Program-made: the position numbers and the translations under genes
In this document: one piece after another, positions 26,678 through 37,331 of the stretch
How the letters are laid out: each line of letters starts with the position of its first letter
Position numbering within the stretch: position 1 is the first letter of the stretch
Assembly: GCA_011526585.1 (NCBI GenBank)
Contig: WYBB01000094.1
Coordinates: 1-64,000, forward strand
Direction: 5' to 3'
DNA: 64,000 nt
Origin: Deltaproteobacteria bacterium
GTDB taxonomy: Bacteria; Myxococcota_A; UBA9042; PHBI01
Notes under the pieces: generated by a model
The model's input: only the letters and a program-made list of their open reading frames with translations
Database searches by the model: none
What the model was told of the DNA's origin: nothing

Positions 26678-28391
26678 GCGCCAACGCCGTCGCGCAGATC
26701 GCGCTCTATCTGGTGCTGCTCACGCTCCTGGCCGTGCCGCTCGGCGGCTTCATCGCCAGGGTCGCCACCGGTGAGCGCCACTTCCTGACCCGCCCCTTCG
26801 GCTGGCTCGAGCGCGCCACCCTGCGCGCGCTCGCACCCGCGGCGAAGAGCAGACGTGGAAGCGCTACGCGCTCTCGCTGCTCGTCTTCAACGTCCTGGGC
26901 CTCGTGCTCCTCTTCGCCCTCCAGCTCGCCCAGGGGAGCTTGCCGCTCAACCCGCTCGACCTCGGCCCACCGACGCCGGAGGTCGCCTTCAACACCGCCG
27001 TCTCCTTCGTCACCAACACGAACTGGCAGACCTACGGCGGCGAGACGACGATGTCGCTCCTCACCCAGATGTCCGGCCTCGCCGTGCAGAACTTCCTCTC
27101 CGCCGCCACCGGCATCGCCGTCCTCTTCGCGCTCGTGCGCGGCTTCACCCGCGCTGAATCCCCGACCATCGGCAACTTCTGGGTCGACCTCGTGCGCGTC
27201 ACCCTCTACGTGCTCCTGCCCCTCTCCCTCATCGTCGCCCTCGTCCTCGTCACCCAGGGCGTCGTGCAGACCTTCGATGCCGCCGCCCACGTCACGACCC
27301 TCGAAGGCGCCGACCAGACCATCGCGCTCGGCCCCGTCGCCTCCCAGGTCGCCATCAAGCAGCTCGGCACCAACGGCGGCGGCTTCTTCAACGTCAACTC
27401 CGCCCACCCGCTCGAGAACCCGACGGCCCTGTCCAACCTCGTCGAGCTCATCGCCATCCTGCTCATCCCCGCGGCCCTCTGCTTCACCTTCGGCACCCTC
27501 GTCAAGGACCGCCGCCAGGGCGTCGCCGTCTTCGCCGCCATGCTCCTCGTCTTCGTCCCGCTCACCGTCGCCACCGTCGCCGCCGAGCAGGCCGGCAACC
27601 CCGCGCTCGCCACCCTGGTCGACCAGTCCGTCACCGCCGACCAGTCCGGCGGCAGCACCGAGGGCAAGGAGGTCCGCTTCGGCGTCACCTCCTCCGCGCT
27701 CTGGGCCACCGCCACCACAGCCGCCTCCAACGGCTCCGTCAACGCGATGCACGACTCCTTCACCCCGCTCGGCGGGCTCGCCCCCATGTGGCTCATGCAG
27801 CTCGGCGAGGTGATCTTCGGCGGCGTCGGCTCCGGCCTCTACGGCCTCCTCGTCTTCGCCATCGTCGCCGTCTTCGCCGCCGGGCTCATGGTCGGCCGCA
27901 CCCCCGAGCACCTCGGCAAGAAGATCGAAGCGCGCGAGATGAAGATGGCCTCGCTCGCCATCCTCCTCCCCTCCGCCGCCGTGCTCCTCGGCACCGCGCT
28001 CGCCGTCGCCGTCCCGGAAGGCCGCGCCGCCACCGCCAACCCCGGCCCGCACGGCTTCTCCGAGATCCTCTATGCGCTGTCCTCGGGCGGCAACAACAAC
28101 GGCTCCGCCTTCGCCGGCCTCACCGCCAGCGGTCCCTTCTTCGCGCTCCTCGTCTCCTTCGCCATGCTCGTCGGTCGCTACGGCGTCATGCTCCCGGTGC
28201 TCGCCATCGCCGGCTCCCTCGCCTCCAAGAAGTCGGTCCCCCCTTCGGCCGGCACCCTGCCGACACACGGGCCGCTCTTCGTCGCCCTCCTCGTCGGCGT
28301 CGTCGTGCTCGTCGGCGCCCTCACCTTCGTGCCCGCCCTCGCCCTCGGCCCCATCGTCGAGCACCTCCAGCTCGGAGCCTACGCGCCATGA
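26674..28391 (+). pseudogene. kdpA: KdpA, potassium-binding subunit, frameshifted
   Basis: KdpA is the membrane channel-like subunit that binds and passes K+. The gene starts in one frame (ATG 26674, LLTLLAVPLGGFIARV, then [15 protein letters not shown]) and continues in another from about base 26847 ([15 protein letters not shown] to the end). EQTWKRY is a conserved KdpA segment right at the junction, so one base appears missing between about 26844 and 26847. The two parts together give about 572 residues, a normal length. Later marks are intact: [24 protein letters not shown] and [11 protein letters not shown], the selectivity regions. As written, translation would stop early. Either a true inactivating mutation or a base-call error. 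Confidence 0.9.
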
Positions 28392-30475
28392 GCCGCCTCT
28401 TCGAACCCACCCTCCTCCGCCGCGCCGTCGTCGACGCCTGCCTCAAGCTCGACCCGCGGCGCACGATCAAGAACCCGGTCATCTTCGTCGTCGAGATCGG
28501 CGCTGCCTTCACCACTGTCCTCTTCCTGCACGCCGCCCTGACCTCCGCCGGTGACGCCCCGCCCGCCTTCACCCTCGCCGTCTCGCTCTGGCTCTGGTTC
28601 ACCGTGCTCTTCTCCAACTTCGCCGAGGCCCTCGCCGAAGGACGCGGCAAGGCCCAGGCCGACACGCTGCGCCGCGCCCGCCGCGACGTCGGCGCGCACC
28701 GCCTGCGCTCCCCGCCGCCCCCCGACGCCACCACCAGCCCCCAGCTACACGCCGTGCCGCGCGACGAGATCCCCTCCGCCGACCTCCGCCGCGGAGACGT
28801 CGTGCTGGTCACCGCCGGCGAGCTCATCCCCGGCGACGGCGAGGTCATCGAAGGCGTCGCCTCGGTCGACGAGTCCGCCATCACCGGCGAGAGCGCGCCG
28901 GTCATCCGCGAATCGGGCGGCGATCGCTCGGCGGTCACCGGCGGCACGCGCGTGCTCTCCGACCACCTCTTCGTGCGCATCACCGCCAACCCCGGCGAGA
29001 CCTTCCTCGATCGCATGATCGGCATGGTCGAGGGCGCCCGCCGCAAGAAGACCCCCAACGAGATCGCGCTCGACATCTTCCTCGCCGCCCTGACGATGAT
29101 CTTCCTCCTCGCCGCGGTCACGCTGCGCCCCTTCAGCGAGGACGCCGCCCTCGCCGCCGGCGCCGGCGCGCCGGTCACCGTGACCGTCGTCATCGCGCTC
29201 CTCGTCTGCCTCATCCCCACGACGATCGGCGGCCTGCTCTCCGCGATCGGCATCGCCGGCATGGACCGCCTGGTGCGCGCCAACGTGCTCGCGACCTCCG
29301 GGCGCGCCGTCGAGGCCGCCGGCGACGTCGACGTCCTGCTCCTCGACAAGACCGGCACCATCACCCTCGGCAACCGCCAGGCCACCGCCTTCCTGCCGGC
29401 CCCCGGCGTCGGCGAGCGCGACCTCGCCGAGGCCGCCCAGCTCGCCTCCCTCGCCGACGAGACCCCCGAAGGTCGCAGCATCGTGGTGCTCGCCAAGCAG
29501 CGCTTCCAGATCCGCGGCCGCGACCTCACGAGCCGCAAGCCGACCTTCGTCCCCTTCACCGCCGAGACCCGCATGAGCGGGATCGATCTCGGCCCGCGCC
29601 GGATCCGCAAGGGCGCCACCGAAGCGATCGAGCCCTGGGTAACCACCCAGGGCGCGCCCTTTCCGCCGGCCGTCGCCGAGACCGCCGCCGAAGTCGCCCG
29701 CCGCGGCTCGACCCCGCTCGTCGTCGCCGACGGCGCGCGCGTGCTCGGCGTCGTCGAGCTCAAGGACGTGGTCAAGGGCGGGATCCGCGAGCGCTTCGCC
29801 GCGCTGCGCCGCCTCGGGATCCGCACGATCATGGTCACGGGCGACAACCCCCTCACCGCCGCCGCCATCGCCGCCGAGGCCGGGGTCGACGATTTCCTCG
29901 CCGAGGCCACCCCCGAGAAGAAGCTCGAGCTCATCCGCGCCTACCAGTCCAAGGGCCACCTCGTCGCCATGACCGGCGACGGCACCAACGACGCGCCCGC
30001 GCTCGCGCAGGCCGACGTCGCCGTCGCGATGAACACCGGCACGCAAGCCGCCAAGGAGGCCGGCAACATGGTCGACCTCGACTCGAACCCGACCAAGCTC
30101 CTCGACATCGTCGCCATCGGCAAGGAGCTCCTCGTGACCCGCGGCGCGCTCACGACCTTCTCGATCGCCAACGACGTGAGCAAGTACTTCGCCATCATCC
30201 CCGCCGCCTTCGCCGCCACCTTCCCGCAGCTCGAGGCGCTCGACGTCATGGGCCTCGGCTCGCCCACCAGCGCCGTGCTCGCCGCCGTCATCTTCAATGC
30301 CCTCATCATCGTCGCCCTCATTCCCATCGCGCTGCGCGGCGTGCGCGTCAGGCCCGCCCCATCCGCCGTCATGCTGCGCAAGAACCTCCTCGTCTTCGGT
30401 CTCGGCGGTCTCGTGCTGCCGTTTCCCTGCATCAAGCTCATCGATCTCCTGCTGACGTCCATGGGAGTCACGTGA
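28388..30475 (+). CDS. kdpB: K+-transporting ATPase ATP-binding subunit KdpB
   Basis: An intact 695-residue P-type ATPase that drives KdpFABC potassium uptake in the inner membrane. Marks: the actuator loop [10 protein letters not shown], the phosphorylation site [10 protein letters not shown] (Asp320), and hinge motifs [23 protein letters not shown] and [21 protein letters not shown]. Length is normal for KdpB. It overlaps kdpA (ATGA) and touches the kdpC start. Because the adjacent kdpA and kdpC carry lesions while kdpB is clean, decay must be recent or the lesions are sequencing errors. Confidence 0.96.
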   Translation: MSRLFEPTLLRRAVVDACLKLDPRRTIKNPVIFVVEIGAAFTTVLFLHAALTSAGDAPPAFTLAVSLWLWFTVLFSNFAEALAEGRGKAQADTLRRARRDVGAHRLRSPPPPDATTSPQLHAVPRDEIPSADLRRGDVVLVTAGELIPGDGEVIEGVASVDESAITGESAPVIRESGGDRSAVTGGTRVLSDHLFVRITANPGETFLDRMIGMVEGARRKKTPNEIALDIFLAALTMIFLLAAVTLRPFSEDAALAAGAGAPVTVTVVIALLVCLIPTTIGGLLSAIGIAGMDRLVRANVLATSGRAVEAAGDVDVLLLDKTGTITLGNRQATAFLPAPGVGERDLAEAAQLASLADETPEGRSIVVLAKQRFQIRGRDLTSRKPTFVPFTAETRMSGIDLGPRRIRKGATEAIEPWVTTQGAPFPPAVAETAAEVARRGSTPLVVADGARVLGVVELKDVVKGGIRERFAALRRLGIRTIMVTGDNPLTAAAIAAEAGVDDFLAEATPEKKLELIRAYQSKGHLVAMTGDGTNDAPALAQADVAVAMNTGTQAAKEAGNMVDLDSNPTKLLDIVAIGKELLVTRGALTTFSIANDVSKYFAIIPAAFAATFPQLEALDVMGLGSPTSAVLAAVIFNALIIVALIPIALRGVRVRPAPSAVMLRKNLLVFGLGGLVLPFPCIKLIDLLLTSMGVT

Positions 30476-31062
30476 TGCCGAGCGTCCTCCACGAATCCCT
30501 CCGCGCCGTCTGCGCCCTCGGCGTCTTCACCGCGCTCTGTGGTCTGGCCTACCCGGCGCTCGTCACCGCCGTCGCCCAGGTCGCGCTCCCCGACCAGGCC
30601 AACGGCAGCCTGCTCCACCGCGACGGCACCCCCATCGCCTCGTAGCTCGTCGGTCAATCCTTCAGTCGATCCGAGTACTTCTGGCCTCGCCCCAGCGCTC
30701 TCCCGATCCCGTACGACGCGAGCACCTCGAGCGGCTCCAACCTCGGCCCGAGCAACCCCGCGCTCCACGACGCCGTCGCCGAGCGCGTCGCCCGCCTGCG
30801 CGCCTTCCCCGCGCCCGCCGGCCTCGTGCCCGCCGACCTCGTCACCGCCTCCGCCAGCGGCCTCGACCCCCACATCACCCCGGCCGCCGCCCGCTTCCAG
30901 GTCCCGCGCGTCGCGGCCGCCCGCGGTCTGCCCGAGCCCGAGGTGCACGCGCTCGTCGACGCCGCGATCGAGGGGCGTCTGCTCGGCGTGCTCGGCGAGC
31001 CGCGCGTCAACGTCACGCGCTTGAACATCGCCCTCGATGAGCGCGATGATCGGGCCCCATGA
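30475..31062 (+). pseudogene. kdpC: KdpC subunit interrupted by an amber codon
   Basis: KdpC is the single-helix periplasmic subunit of the potassium pump. Full length would be 195 codons. An in-frame TAG at 30643-30645 stops it after 56 residues, exactly before the conserved LVGQSF (usually GS-x-LIGQ-F). The rest of the family pattern continues in the same frame: [39 protein letters not shown] single C-to-T change of CAG would explain it. TAG is used as an ordinary stop by other genes here, so programmed readthrough is unlikely. The stop overlaps the kdpD start. Confidence 0.9.
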
Positions 31063-33800
31063 GTGACGAGCCCACGCGCCCCGATCCCGACGCCCTGCTC
31101 AAGCGCGTCCAGGACGCCGCCGTGCGCGAGGGCCGCGCCCGCCTCAAGATCTGGTTCGGCATGGCGCCGGGCGTCGGCAAGACCTACGCCATGCTCGAGT
31201 GGGCCCAGCGCACGCGCCCGGAGGGGCTCGTCGTCGGTTGGGTCGAGACGCACGGCCGCCGCGAGACCGCCGCTCTCCTCGGCGGACTCGAGATCCTGCC
31301 GCCGCGCAAGATCAGCTACCGCGCCACCGAGCTCAGCGACTTCGACCTCGAGGGCGCGCTCGCACGCAAGCCCAAGCTGATCATCCTCGACGAGCTCGCG
31401 CACACCAACGCCCCCGGCGGCCGCCACCTCAAGCGCTGGCAGGACGTGCTCGATCTGCTCGACGCCGGCATCGACGTGCACACGACGCTCAACGTGCAGC
31501 ACGTCGAGAGCCTGCACGACGTCATCCGCGAGATCACCGGCGTCACCGTGCGCGAGACCGTGCCCGACCACATCCTCGATCGCGCGGACGAGATCGAGCT
31601 CATCGACCTGCCGCCCGACGACCTCCTGACGCGCCTGCACCAGGGCAAGGTCTACCTCGGCGAGCAGGGCGCCCGCGCCGTCGAGAACTTCTTCCGGCGC
31701 GGCAACCTCCTGGCGCTGCGCGAGCTCGCGCTCCGCCGCACCGCCGACCGCGTCGACCTCGACGTGCGCGCCTGGCGCGAAGCGCACGCCATCGAGGACG
31801 CCTGGGCGTCGAACGAGAAGCTGCTCGTCTGCGTCGGCGACGGCCCCGGCAGCTCCGAGGTGATCCGCGCCGCCCGCCGCCTCGCCGACCGCCTGCGCGC
31901 CCCCTGGGTGGCGGTGCACGTCGAGGCCGCCGACCGACCCCCGCTGCCCGATGACGCGCGCGCGCGCGTCGACGCCCACATGCGCCTCGCCGAGTCGCTC
32001 GGCGCCGAGACGATGTGGCTCTCAGGCGACCGCGCCGTCGACGCCATCGTCACCCACGCGCGCCGCCAACACGTCACGCGCATCCTCGTCGGTCGTCACC
32101 AGCGCGGTCGCTGGCGCTGGCTAAAGCACCTCGTCCGGCGCACCTTCGTCGACCTGCTGGTGCGGCGCGCCGCCGATCTCGAGGTGCACGTCGTCGCGTG
32201 CGCGCCGACCGACGAGCGGCCGTCCACCCCGCGCGAGCGCCCGCTGATCGTCGAGTACGCCTGGAGCGTCGGCGCGGTCGCGCTGACCTCGGTCGTCTCG
32301 CTGCTCGGCCACGACACCCTCGCCCAGGTCGACGTCGTGATGCTCTACCTCGTCGCGATCATGCTCGTCGCGATGCGCTTCGGGCGGGGTCCGTCGGTCG
32401 CCGCCTCGGTCGCCTCGGTGGCGGCCTACGACTTCTTCTTCGTGCCTCCCTACCTCACCTTCGCGGTCGCCGACCTGCGCCATATCCTGACCTTCGCGAC
32501 GATGTTCGCCGTGGGCCTGCTGATCGGCGGGCTCACCCTGCGTCTCCGGCGCCAGGAGGCAGCCGCGCGCAAGCGCGAGGCGCGGACCAGCGCGCTCTTC
32601 ACCCTCGCGCGCGATCTCGGCGCCGCGCCCGACGCCACCCGGGTCGCCGCCGCTGCCGTCCACCACGCTCGCGCGATCTTCGACGCCGAGGCGACCGTGC
32701 TCGCGCCCCCTGTGGAGGGCAGCGACTCGCGCGCCCCGCTGCCAATCCTGGCGCGCTCGGGTGACACCGCGCTCGACGCCACCGACATGGCCGTCGCCCG
32801 CTGGGTGGCCGATCACGAGCGGCCGGCCGGCCTCGGGGCGGACGCCTTGCCCGGCGCGCGCGTCGGCTGCTTTCCGCTCGGACGCGACGTGGTGATGGCG
32901 CTCCTGCCGCGTCAGCCCGCGACCTTGTGCGACAGCGAGAGCCGCCACTTCGCCGAGCTCTTCACTCGCCAGGTCGGGATCGCGCTCGAGCGCGCGCGCC
33001 TGTCCGAGCGCGCACGCGACGCCTCGGTGCGCGCCGAGACCGAAGAGATGCGCAGCGCGCTGCTGTCCTCGGTCTCGCACGATCTGAGGACCCCGCTCGC
33101 CGCGATCACCGGCGCGGCGACCACGCTCCGCGACGAGCCCGCCCTCCCCACGGAGCTGCGCGCCGACCTCGTCGCCTCGATCTGCGACGAAGCCGGGCGC
33201 CTCGAGCACCTCGTCACGAGCCTGCTCGACATGACCCGCCTCGACTCCGGCGCGGTCACCCCGCGGCGCGAGTGGGTGCCGACCGACGAGCTCGTCGGCG
33301 CGACCCTTGTGCGCTTCGAGCGTGCGCTCGGCAAGCGCCCGGTCGCGGTCCGAATCCTGCCGAGCGTCGCCTTTCTCCACGTCGATCCGGCGCTCTTCGG
33401 GCAGCTCCTCGGCAACCTCATCGAGAACGCGATCAAGTACTCGCCCGCCGACGGGCCGATCGAGATCGAGATCGGCGAGTCGCTGCGCGGCCTGGAGGTC
33501 GCCGTGCGCGACAGCGGCCCCGGCTTCGCGCCCGGCACCGAGGCGCGCGTCTTCGAGCGCTTCTACCGCGGCGACACCGCCACCGGGACGACGCGCGGCG
33601 CGGGCCTCGGCCTGGCGATCGCCAGGGCCATCGCGCACGCGCACGGCGGCGAGATGGCCGCCATGACCCGCGCCGAGGGCGGCGCCATCGTCACCTGCAC
33701 CCTGCCCGCCGAGTGCGCCGCGCCGACCCTGCCGGACTCCGAGGAGGCGGCCGCGCTCGACGAGGCCACCCCCGACGTCCGCGCCGAGCTCGCACCATGA
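31059..33800 (+). CDS. kdpD: KdpD osmosensitive potassium sensor kinase
   Basis: An intact 913-residue sensor histidine kinase. N-terminal KdpD domain with Walker [13 protein letters not shown] (about residues 30-41) and [13 protein letters not shown]; universal-stress-like domain about 250-370 ([11 protein letters not shown]); four membrane helices about 390-490 ([20 protein letters not shown]); a GAF-like region; the phospho-acceptor [10 protein letters not shown] (His674); and the ATPase lobe with [11 protein letters not shown] and [10 protein letters not shown]. It senses low K+ or cation stress and phosphorylates KdpE. Its partner is reduced to a stub at 33797-33910, so in this genome the kinase would need another regulator. 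Confidence 0.95.
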   Translation: MSDEPTRPDPDALLKRVQDAAVREGRARLKIWFGMAPGVGKTYAMLEWAQRTRPEGLVVGWVETHGRRETAALLGGLEILPPRKISYRATELSDFDLEGALARKPKLIILDELAHTNAPGGRHLKRWQDVLDLLDAGIDVHTTLNVQHVESLHDVIREITGVTVRETVPDHILDRADEIELIDLPPDDLLTRLHQGKVYLGEQGARAVENFFRRGNLLALRELALRRTADRVDLDVRAWREAHAIEDAWASNEKLLVCVGDGPGSSEVIRAARRLADRLRAPWVAVHVEAADRPPLPDDARARVDAHMRLAESLGAETMWLSGDRAVDAIVTHARRQHVTRILVGRHQRGRWRWLKHLVRRTFVDLLVRRAADLEVHVVACAPTDERPSTPRERPLIVEYAWSVGAVALTSVVSLLGHDTLAQVDVVMLYLVAIMLVAMRFGRGPSVAASVASVAAYDFFFVPPYLTFAVADLRHILTFATMFAVGLLIGGLTLRLRRQEAAARKREARTSALFTLARDLGAAPDATRVAAAAVHHARAIFDAEATVLAPPVEGSDSRAPLPILARSGDTALDATDMAVARWVADHERPAGLGADALPGARVGCFPLGRDVVMALLPRQPATLCDSESRHFAELFTRQVGIALERARLSERARDASVRAETEEMRSALLSSVSHDLRTPLAAITGAATTLRDEPALPTELRADLVASICDEAGRLEHLVTSLLDMTRLDSGAVTPRREWVPTDELVGATLVRFERALGKRPVAVRILPSVAFLHVDPALFGQLLGNLIENAIKYSPADGPIEIEIGESLRGLEVAVRDSGPGFAPGTEARVFERFYRGDTATGTTRGAGLGLAIARAIAHAHGGEMAAMTRAEGGAIVTCTLPAECAAPTLPDSEEAAALDEATPDVRAELAP

Positions 33801-33910
33801 GCGCGCTCGGCCCGGTCGTGCTCGTCGTCGAGGACGATCCGGCGCGCCCGCGCATGCTCGTCACCGAGACCGGGGTCGGCTATCGCCTGCGTGAACCGAC
33901 GACATCGTAG
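33797..33910 (+). pseudogene. kdpE: KdpE response regulator remnant with internal deletion
   Basis: The 37-codon frame starts VVLVVEDDPA like the receiver domain of a KdpE/OmpR-type regulator and then jumps straight to RPRMLVTETGVGYRL, the last strand of an OmpR-type winged helix. About 190 residues, including the phospho-Asp and DNA-contacting helix, are missing. The join falls at a shared DPA(R) sequence: VEDDPA at the start of receivers and EADPARPR before the winged-helix end in relatives, so a deletion between two short direct repeats (such as GATCCGGCG) is the simple cause. It overlaps the kdpD stop (ATGA), the normal operon position. Confidence 0.9.
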
Positions 33911-33947
33911 AGGTATCGCGGCCCACGAGGTCGACCCCGAGCTCGGC

Positions 33948-35066
33948 TCACCAGGGCACGAGGCCAGCGGGCTCGCGCGGCTCTGGCTCCGTGAGTCGGG
34001 CGATCGCCTCCTCGGTGGTGCAGATGCGAAAGTCGCGGCGCCATGGGTGCCGCGCGAGCCACCTCATGTTGCGCCAGAAGAATTCCATGTCGCGGAGGTT
34101 GGCGAGATCGGTTCGGATGGCGCCCGCCACATAGGGCCTGCGGCTCGCGCGGAGGGCGCGCCGGGCGATATGCCTGAAGGCGCGCGGCTCGAGGTAGTAC
34201 CCGAGGGATTGCACCTCGCGAGCGCCCGCGTGCGGCAGCCCGGCGCTGAGCGGCAGCATCCAGGGTCCGCCGTCGGCGGCCTGGCCGGGCTCGAGCCAGG
34301 CGTCGCGTGCCGGCCTGTAGGGACGTTCGGGGGCGCCGATGGTCGAAGGGATCATCCCGGTGGTGTGCTCGTCGGGGGCGAGGCCGCGCACCGCCCGCTT
34401 GCCCGGCTCGAGCGTGAGATCCACCACCACGCCGAGCTCGCGCAAGAGCGGGAGCATGGACGAGTCGTGCCAGCGGTCACCGAAGCGAAAGCTCCGACAT
34501 CGGCGAGCGAACGCCGCCTCGAAGGCCGCGAAGGCCACGCGAACGCAGTGTGCGACCCACTCGCGGTCGCCCATGTCGGAGACGAACGTGCACAACTCGT
34601 CCGACCAGCGCCAGCCGTGCACGTGCAACCCCAACTCGTCGCCGGCGGCGGCGAGACGTGCGAGCGCGCCCCCGTAACGCTCCACGACGTAGGAGCAGGT
34701 CCCGTAGACCGTCTCGATCTGGGGGTCCATGCGCAGAAACCAGCTGAAGCGCACCGGGGCGCCGGTGGCGCGGTGCAGCATGTCACGCACGGCCTCGAGC
34801 TCGCCGAGGCAGCGCTCGAACCCCGACCACGGCTTCGGGCGGGAGCGGTCGCAGACGCGCTGATCGGGCTCGACGTCGATGGCGAGGACGATGGGCACGG
34901 CACACGCCGGCGGCGGCTCGCGCGCATCGAAGGTGAGCTGCCGGGCCCGGCGGCTGAGGGCTCGAGCGAACGCCAGGAGCCGCTCCGCCCCTCGCGGGGA
35001 GCGGCCAGGACGGTCCGGTTCACCGGCCGCGTCGGAGGGGTGTGGCTGGGGGGTCGGCCGGGCCAT
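33948..35066 (-). CDS. Polysaccharide deacetylase-like protein
   Basis: A 372-residue protein. The core, residues about 55-240, has deacetylase/glycoside-hydrolase-type marks: VLAIDVEPD (metal Asp), FSWFLRMDP, DELGLHVHGW (paired His) and SFRFGDRWHD. It lacks an obvious signal peptide, having only an Arg/Pro-rich N-terminus, so it is probably cytoplasmic. CE4-type enzymes remove acetyl groups from sugars; myxobacterial genomes carry several in exopolysaccharide loci, but no glycosyltransferases are adjacent. Convergent with the kdp operon. Activity inferred from motifs only. Confidence 0.65.
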   Translation of the reverse strand: MARPTPQPHPSDAAGEPDRPGRSPRGAERLLAFARALSRRARQLTFDAREPPPACAVPIVLAIDVEPDQRVCDRSRPKPWSGFERCLGELEAVRDMLHRATGAPVRFSWFLRMDPQIETVYGTCSYVVERYGGALARLAAAGDELGLHVHGWRWSDELCTFVSDMGDREWVAHCVRVAFAAFEAAFARRCRSFRFGDRWHDSSMLPLLRELGVVVDLTLEPGKRAVRGLAPDEHTTGMIPSTIGAPERPYRPARDAWLEPGQAADGGPWMLPLSAGLPHAGAREVQSLGYYLEPRAFRHIARRALRASRRPYVAGAIRTDLANLRDMEFFWRNMRWLARHPWRRDFRICTTEEAIARLTEPEPREPAGLVPW

Positions 35067-35263
35067 GGGCGTGGGACCTCATACTGCGTGAGTCCCCGCC
35101 GTCGCAAGCGCGTCGCGAGCCGTGGCGTGGTCGGTGCCCGACCCGGTGTTGACGGCCCCGATCCCGCCGTGCTACCGCCCGCCCCGCTTCGTCGCAGCGA
35201 CCGCGACCAAGGCCTTCGGCCAGGTCCGAAGCGCGCCGCGATGCGACCGACCAAGGACCTGTC

Positions 35264-35644
35264 ATGAACCGCGCTCTGCCCCTCGTCGTCGCGCTCCTCA
35301 CGCTGCTCGCCCTCGGCGCCTGCGCCGGCGTCAACCAGTACGCGACCGGCGTGCCGGCGCGCGACCACCAGCGCTTCATGGTCAGCATGGAAGCCGCCGC
35401 CCAGCAGCGCGGCCACGGCCACTACCGCAGCGGCGACGGCTCCTCGCTCACGGTCGAGGTCGCGTCCCTGGGCTCCCTCCTCTACCAGATCAGCCAGGAC
35501 CAGATCGTCGTCGTGACGCATCCCGACCGCGGCGGCTCGGACGCCCAGATCGAAGGCCGCTCGGCCGCGCTCAAGATCGAGCACGACCAGCTCATGCAGA
35601 TCGCGCGCGAAGAGGCCTGGAACAACAAGGCCTTCTCCGACTGA
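35264..35644 (+). CDS. Small lipoprotein
   Basis: A 126-residue lipoprotein: Met-Asn-Arg start, hydrophobic core and lipobox LALGAC (Cys20). The mature part begins with AGVNQYATG and contains EAAAQQRGHGHY; the rest is beta/alpha mixed with VVVTHPDRGG. Family unknown. It stands 90 bases before the next lipoprotein gene and may be co-transcribed. The ribosome site is AAGGAC. Confidence 0.65.
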   Translation: MNRALPLVVALLTLLALGACAGVNQYATGVPARDHQRFMVSMEAAAQQRGHGHYRSGDGSSLTVEVASLGSLLYQISQDQIVVVTHPDRGGSDAQIEGRSAALKIEHDQLMQIAREEAWNNKAFSD

Positions 35645-35735
35645 GCGACGCGGGCCTCCCGGACCTCGCGAAAAACGGAATCGGCCTGCCGGCGCGCACG
35701 TTCGCCGTGCCCACGCCAGCGCCCCCGGAGTCGCG

Positions 35736-37197
35736 ATGAGCCACCCACGCACCGCAACGTCCTTCCTCGCCGCGCTCCTGGTCGCCTGCACCCCGCGTGG
35801 CGCCTCACACGCATCCGACCCACCGCCGATCGCGGACGCCGACCTCGACGCGGCCTTCCTGCAGGCGACGAACGCGCTGCGCTTCGAGCCGCTCGACGTC
35901 GAGCGCCGCGACGACCACGTGAGCCCCGTCGCGCCTTCGCTCGCCGCGCTCGCCACCGCCGAGTCCTGGGGCCGCGGTCGGCCCGTGCCAGGACGACACC
36001 TGTGACGGGCTCGTCGAGCACGCGCGCGTCCCGTTCACCGGCCCGCCGCCGCCTGCCCCCACGCACCGCACCCAGGGCCCGCCGATCGAGGAGCTGCGCG
36101 TCGTCGCCACCACCCGCAGCCCACTCTGCGTCTGGCGCCTCGTCGCGCGCACCCGCTCCGGCTGGCTGCCCTCGCGCCTCCTCGGCGAGTCGGCCGCCGG
36201 CTGCACCCGCCCCTTCGACGCCAACGCGCTCGAGCCCGACGTCGTCCCGTTCTTCCCGCTCGCGATCACCTCCACCTCCGACGCCCTCCGCATCGAGGGC
36301 CAGGGCGTCGGCCCGGACCCCGACGACTGGGAACGGCGCCGCCTCCGTCGCGTCGTCACGCTCTGCCGCAAGAACCCGCTCGGCCCCGACACCGTCGCCT
36401 GCGCTTCAGAGGACGCGGCGACCGCCGGCATGCCCGAGCCGACCCTGAACGCCCCGCGCCTCACCGCCGACCCGAGCTTCCTCCCGCTCGCCGCCGCCGC
36501 CCGCGTCGGCACCGACCTGCCCGCCGCGTGGTTCGTCGCACCGCCCCCGAGCCCACACGCCGACGTGCTCCGCCCGCTCACCTACTGGCACGAGGTCCGC
36601 GCGCGCGAAGCCCCGCTCACCGACGACGCGCGCGTGCTCGTCATCGCCACCGACGGCATGATCCGCGTGCTGCTCCTGCGCCCCTCCGGCGCCCTCGCCC
36701 TCGCTTCGCACTACGCCGACTTCGACAACGACACCCTCGCCCTCGAGCACGTCACCGCCGCCCCCGGCGTCGTGCGCGTCGCCCTCTCGCTCACCAGCGA
36801 CGGCCCGACCCGCGTCTCGTGGCACTGGGAGGAGCTCATCACCCCGCGCCGCCAGCTCCGCCTCGCCACCGGCGTCGCCCTCGCCGCCGACGGCGCCCCG
36901 CTCGGCGCCTGGCGCCGCGCCATCACCGCCGACGCGGACGGCGTCACGCTCGCCGCCGCCGAGGGCTCGCTCGCCTGGTTCCGCGGCACCGGCCACTTCA
37001 CCTGGGACGCGCTCGCCGCCCGCCTGCCGCACTGGCAACGCGCCTTCGCCAAGGCCTGGCAGGTTCACCGCCAGCCGCCCGCGGGCCGCGACATCGACGA
37101 GCTCGGCAAGGATCACATCACGCGCCTCGCCCTCGTGCCCGGCACCCTCGAGCCGTTGCACCGCCCGGTGGTCGACCTCGCGCGCGCGATCCCTTGA
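35736..37197 (+). pseudogene. Lipoprotein gene split by a frameshift
   Basis: The frame starting at ATG 35736 (after CGGAG) encodes a lipoprotein signal (FLAALLVACT) and runs to a stop at 36005. The following sequence reads as a protein in the next frame from about 35970 to 37197, without a start of its own: CQDDTCDGLVEH, then RSPLCVWRLVARTRSGWLP (an SH3b-like strand pattern), ending in a domain with SWHWEELITPRRQL. Removing one G from the GGGG at 35968-35971 joins both into one frame of about 486 residues. The product would be a periplasmic lipoprotein of unknown function. Real lesion or homopolymer error. Confidence 0.75.
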
Positions 37198-37301
37198 ACC
37201 GTCCAGGCCGGCTACACCGGACCTGTATACCTACTATACGCCCCTGACCTCACGGTCCCGGTCACCGTGCCGCGCCCCCGCACTCTAGCCGTGCCCCCGG
37301 C

Positions 37302-37316
37302 TGGCACGCCGTTTGC
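37302..37316 (+). promoter_or_regulatory. Sigma-54 promoter
   Basis: TGGCACGCCGTTTGC has the -24 GG and -12 GC exactly ten bases apart and matches the sigma-54 consensus TGGCACG-N4-TTGC. It lies 16 bases before the gene starting at 37332. It needs an enhancer-binding activator, which is not in this window. Confidence 0.85.
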
Positions 37317-37331
37317 GCTATGCTCGGCGCC

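Noticed and set aside
30475..31062. Programmed amber readthrough or pyrrolysine in kdpC
   Set aside because: TAG ends several other genes here, and no pyl genes or context for recoding is present. A mutation is simpler.
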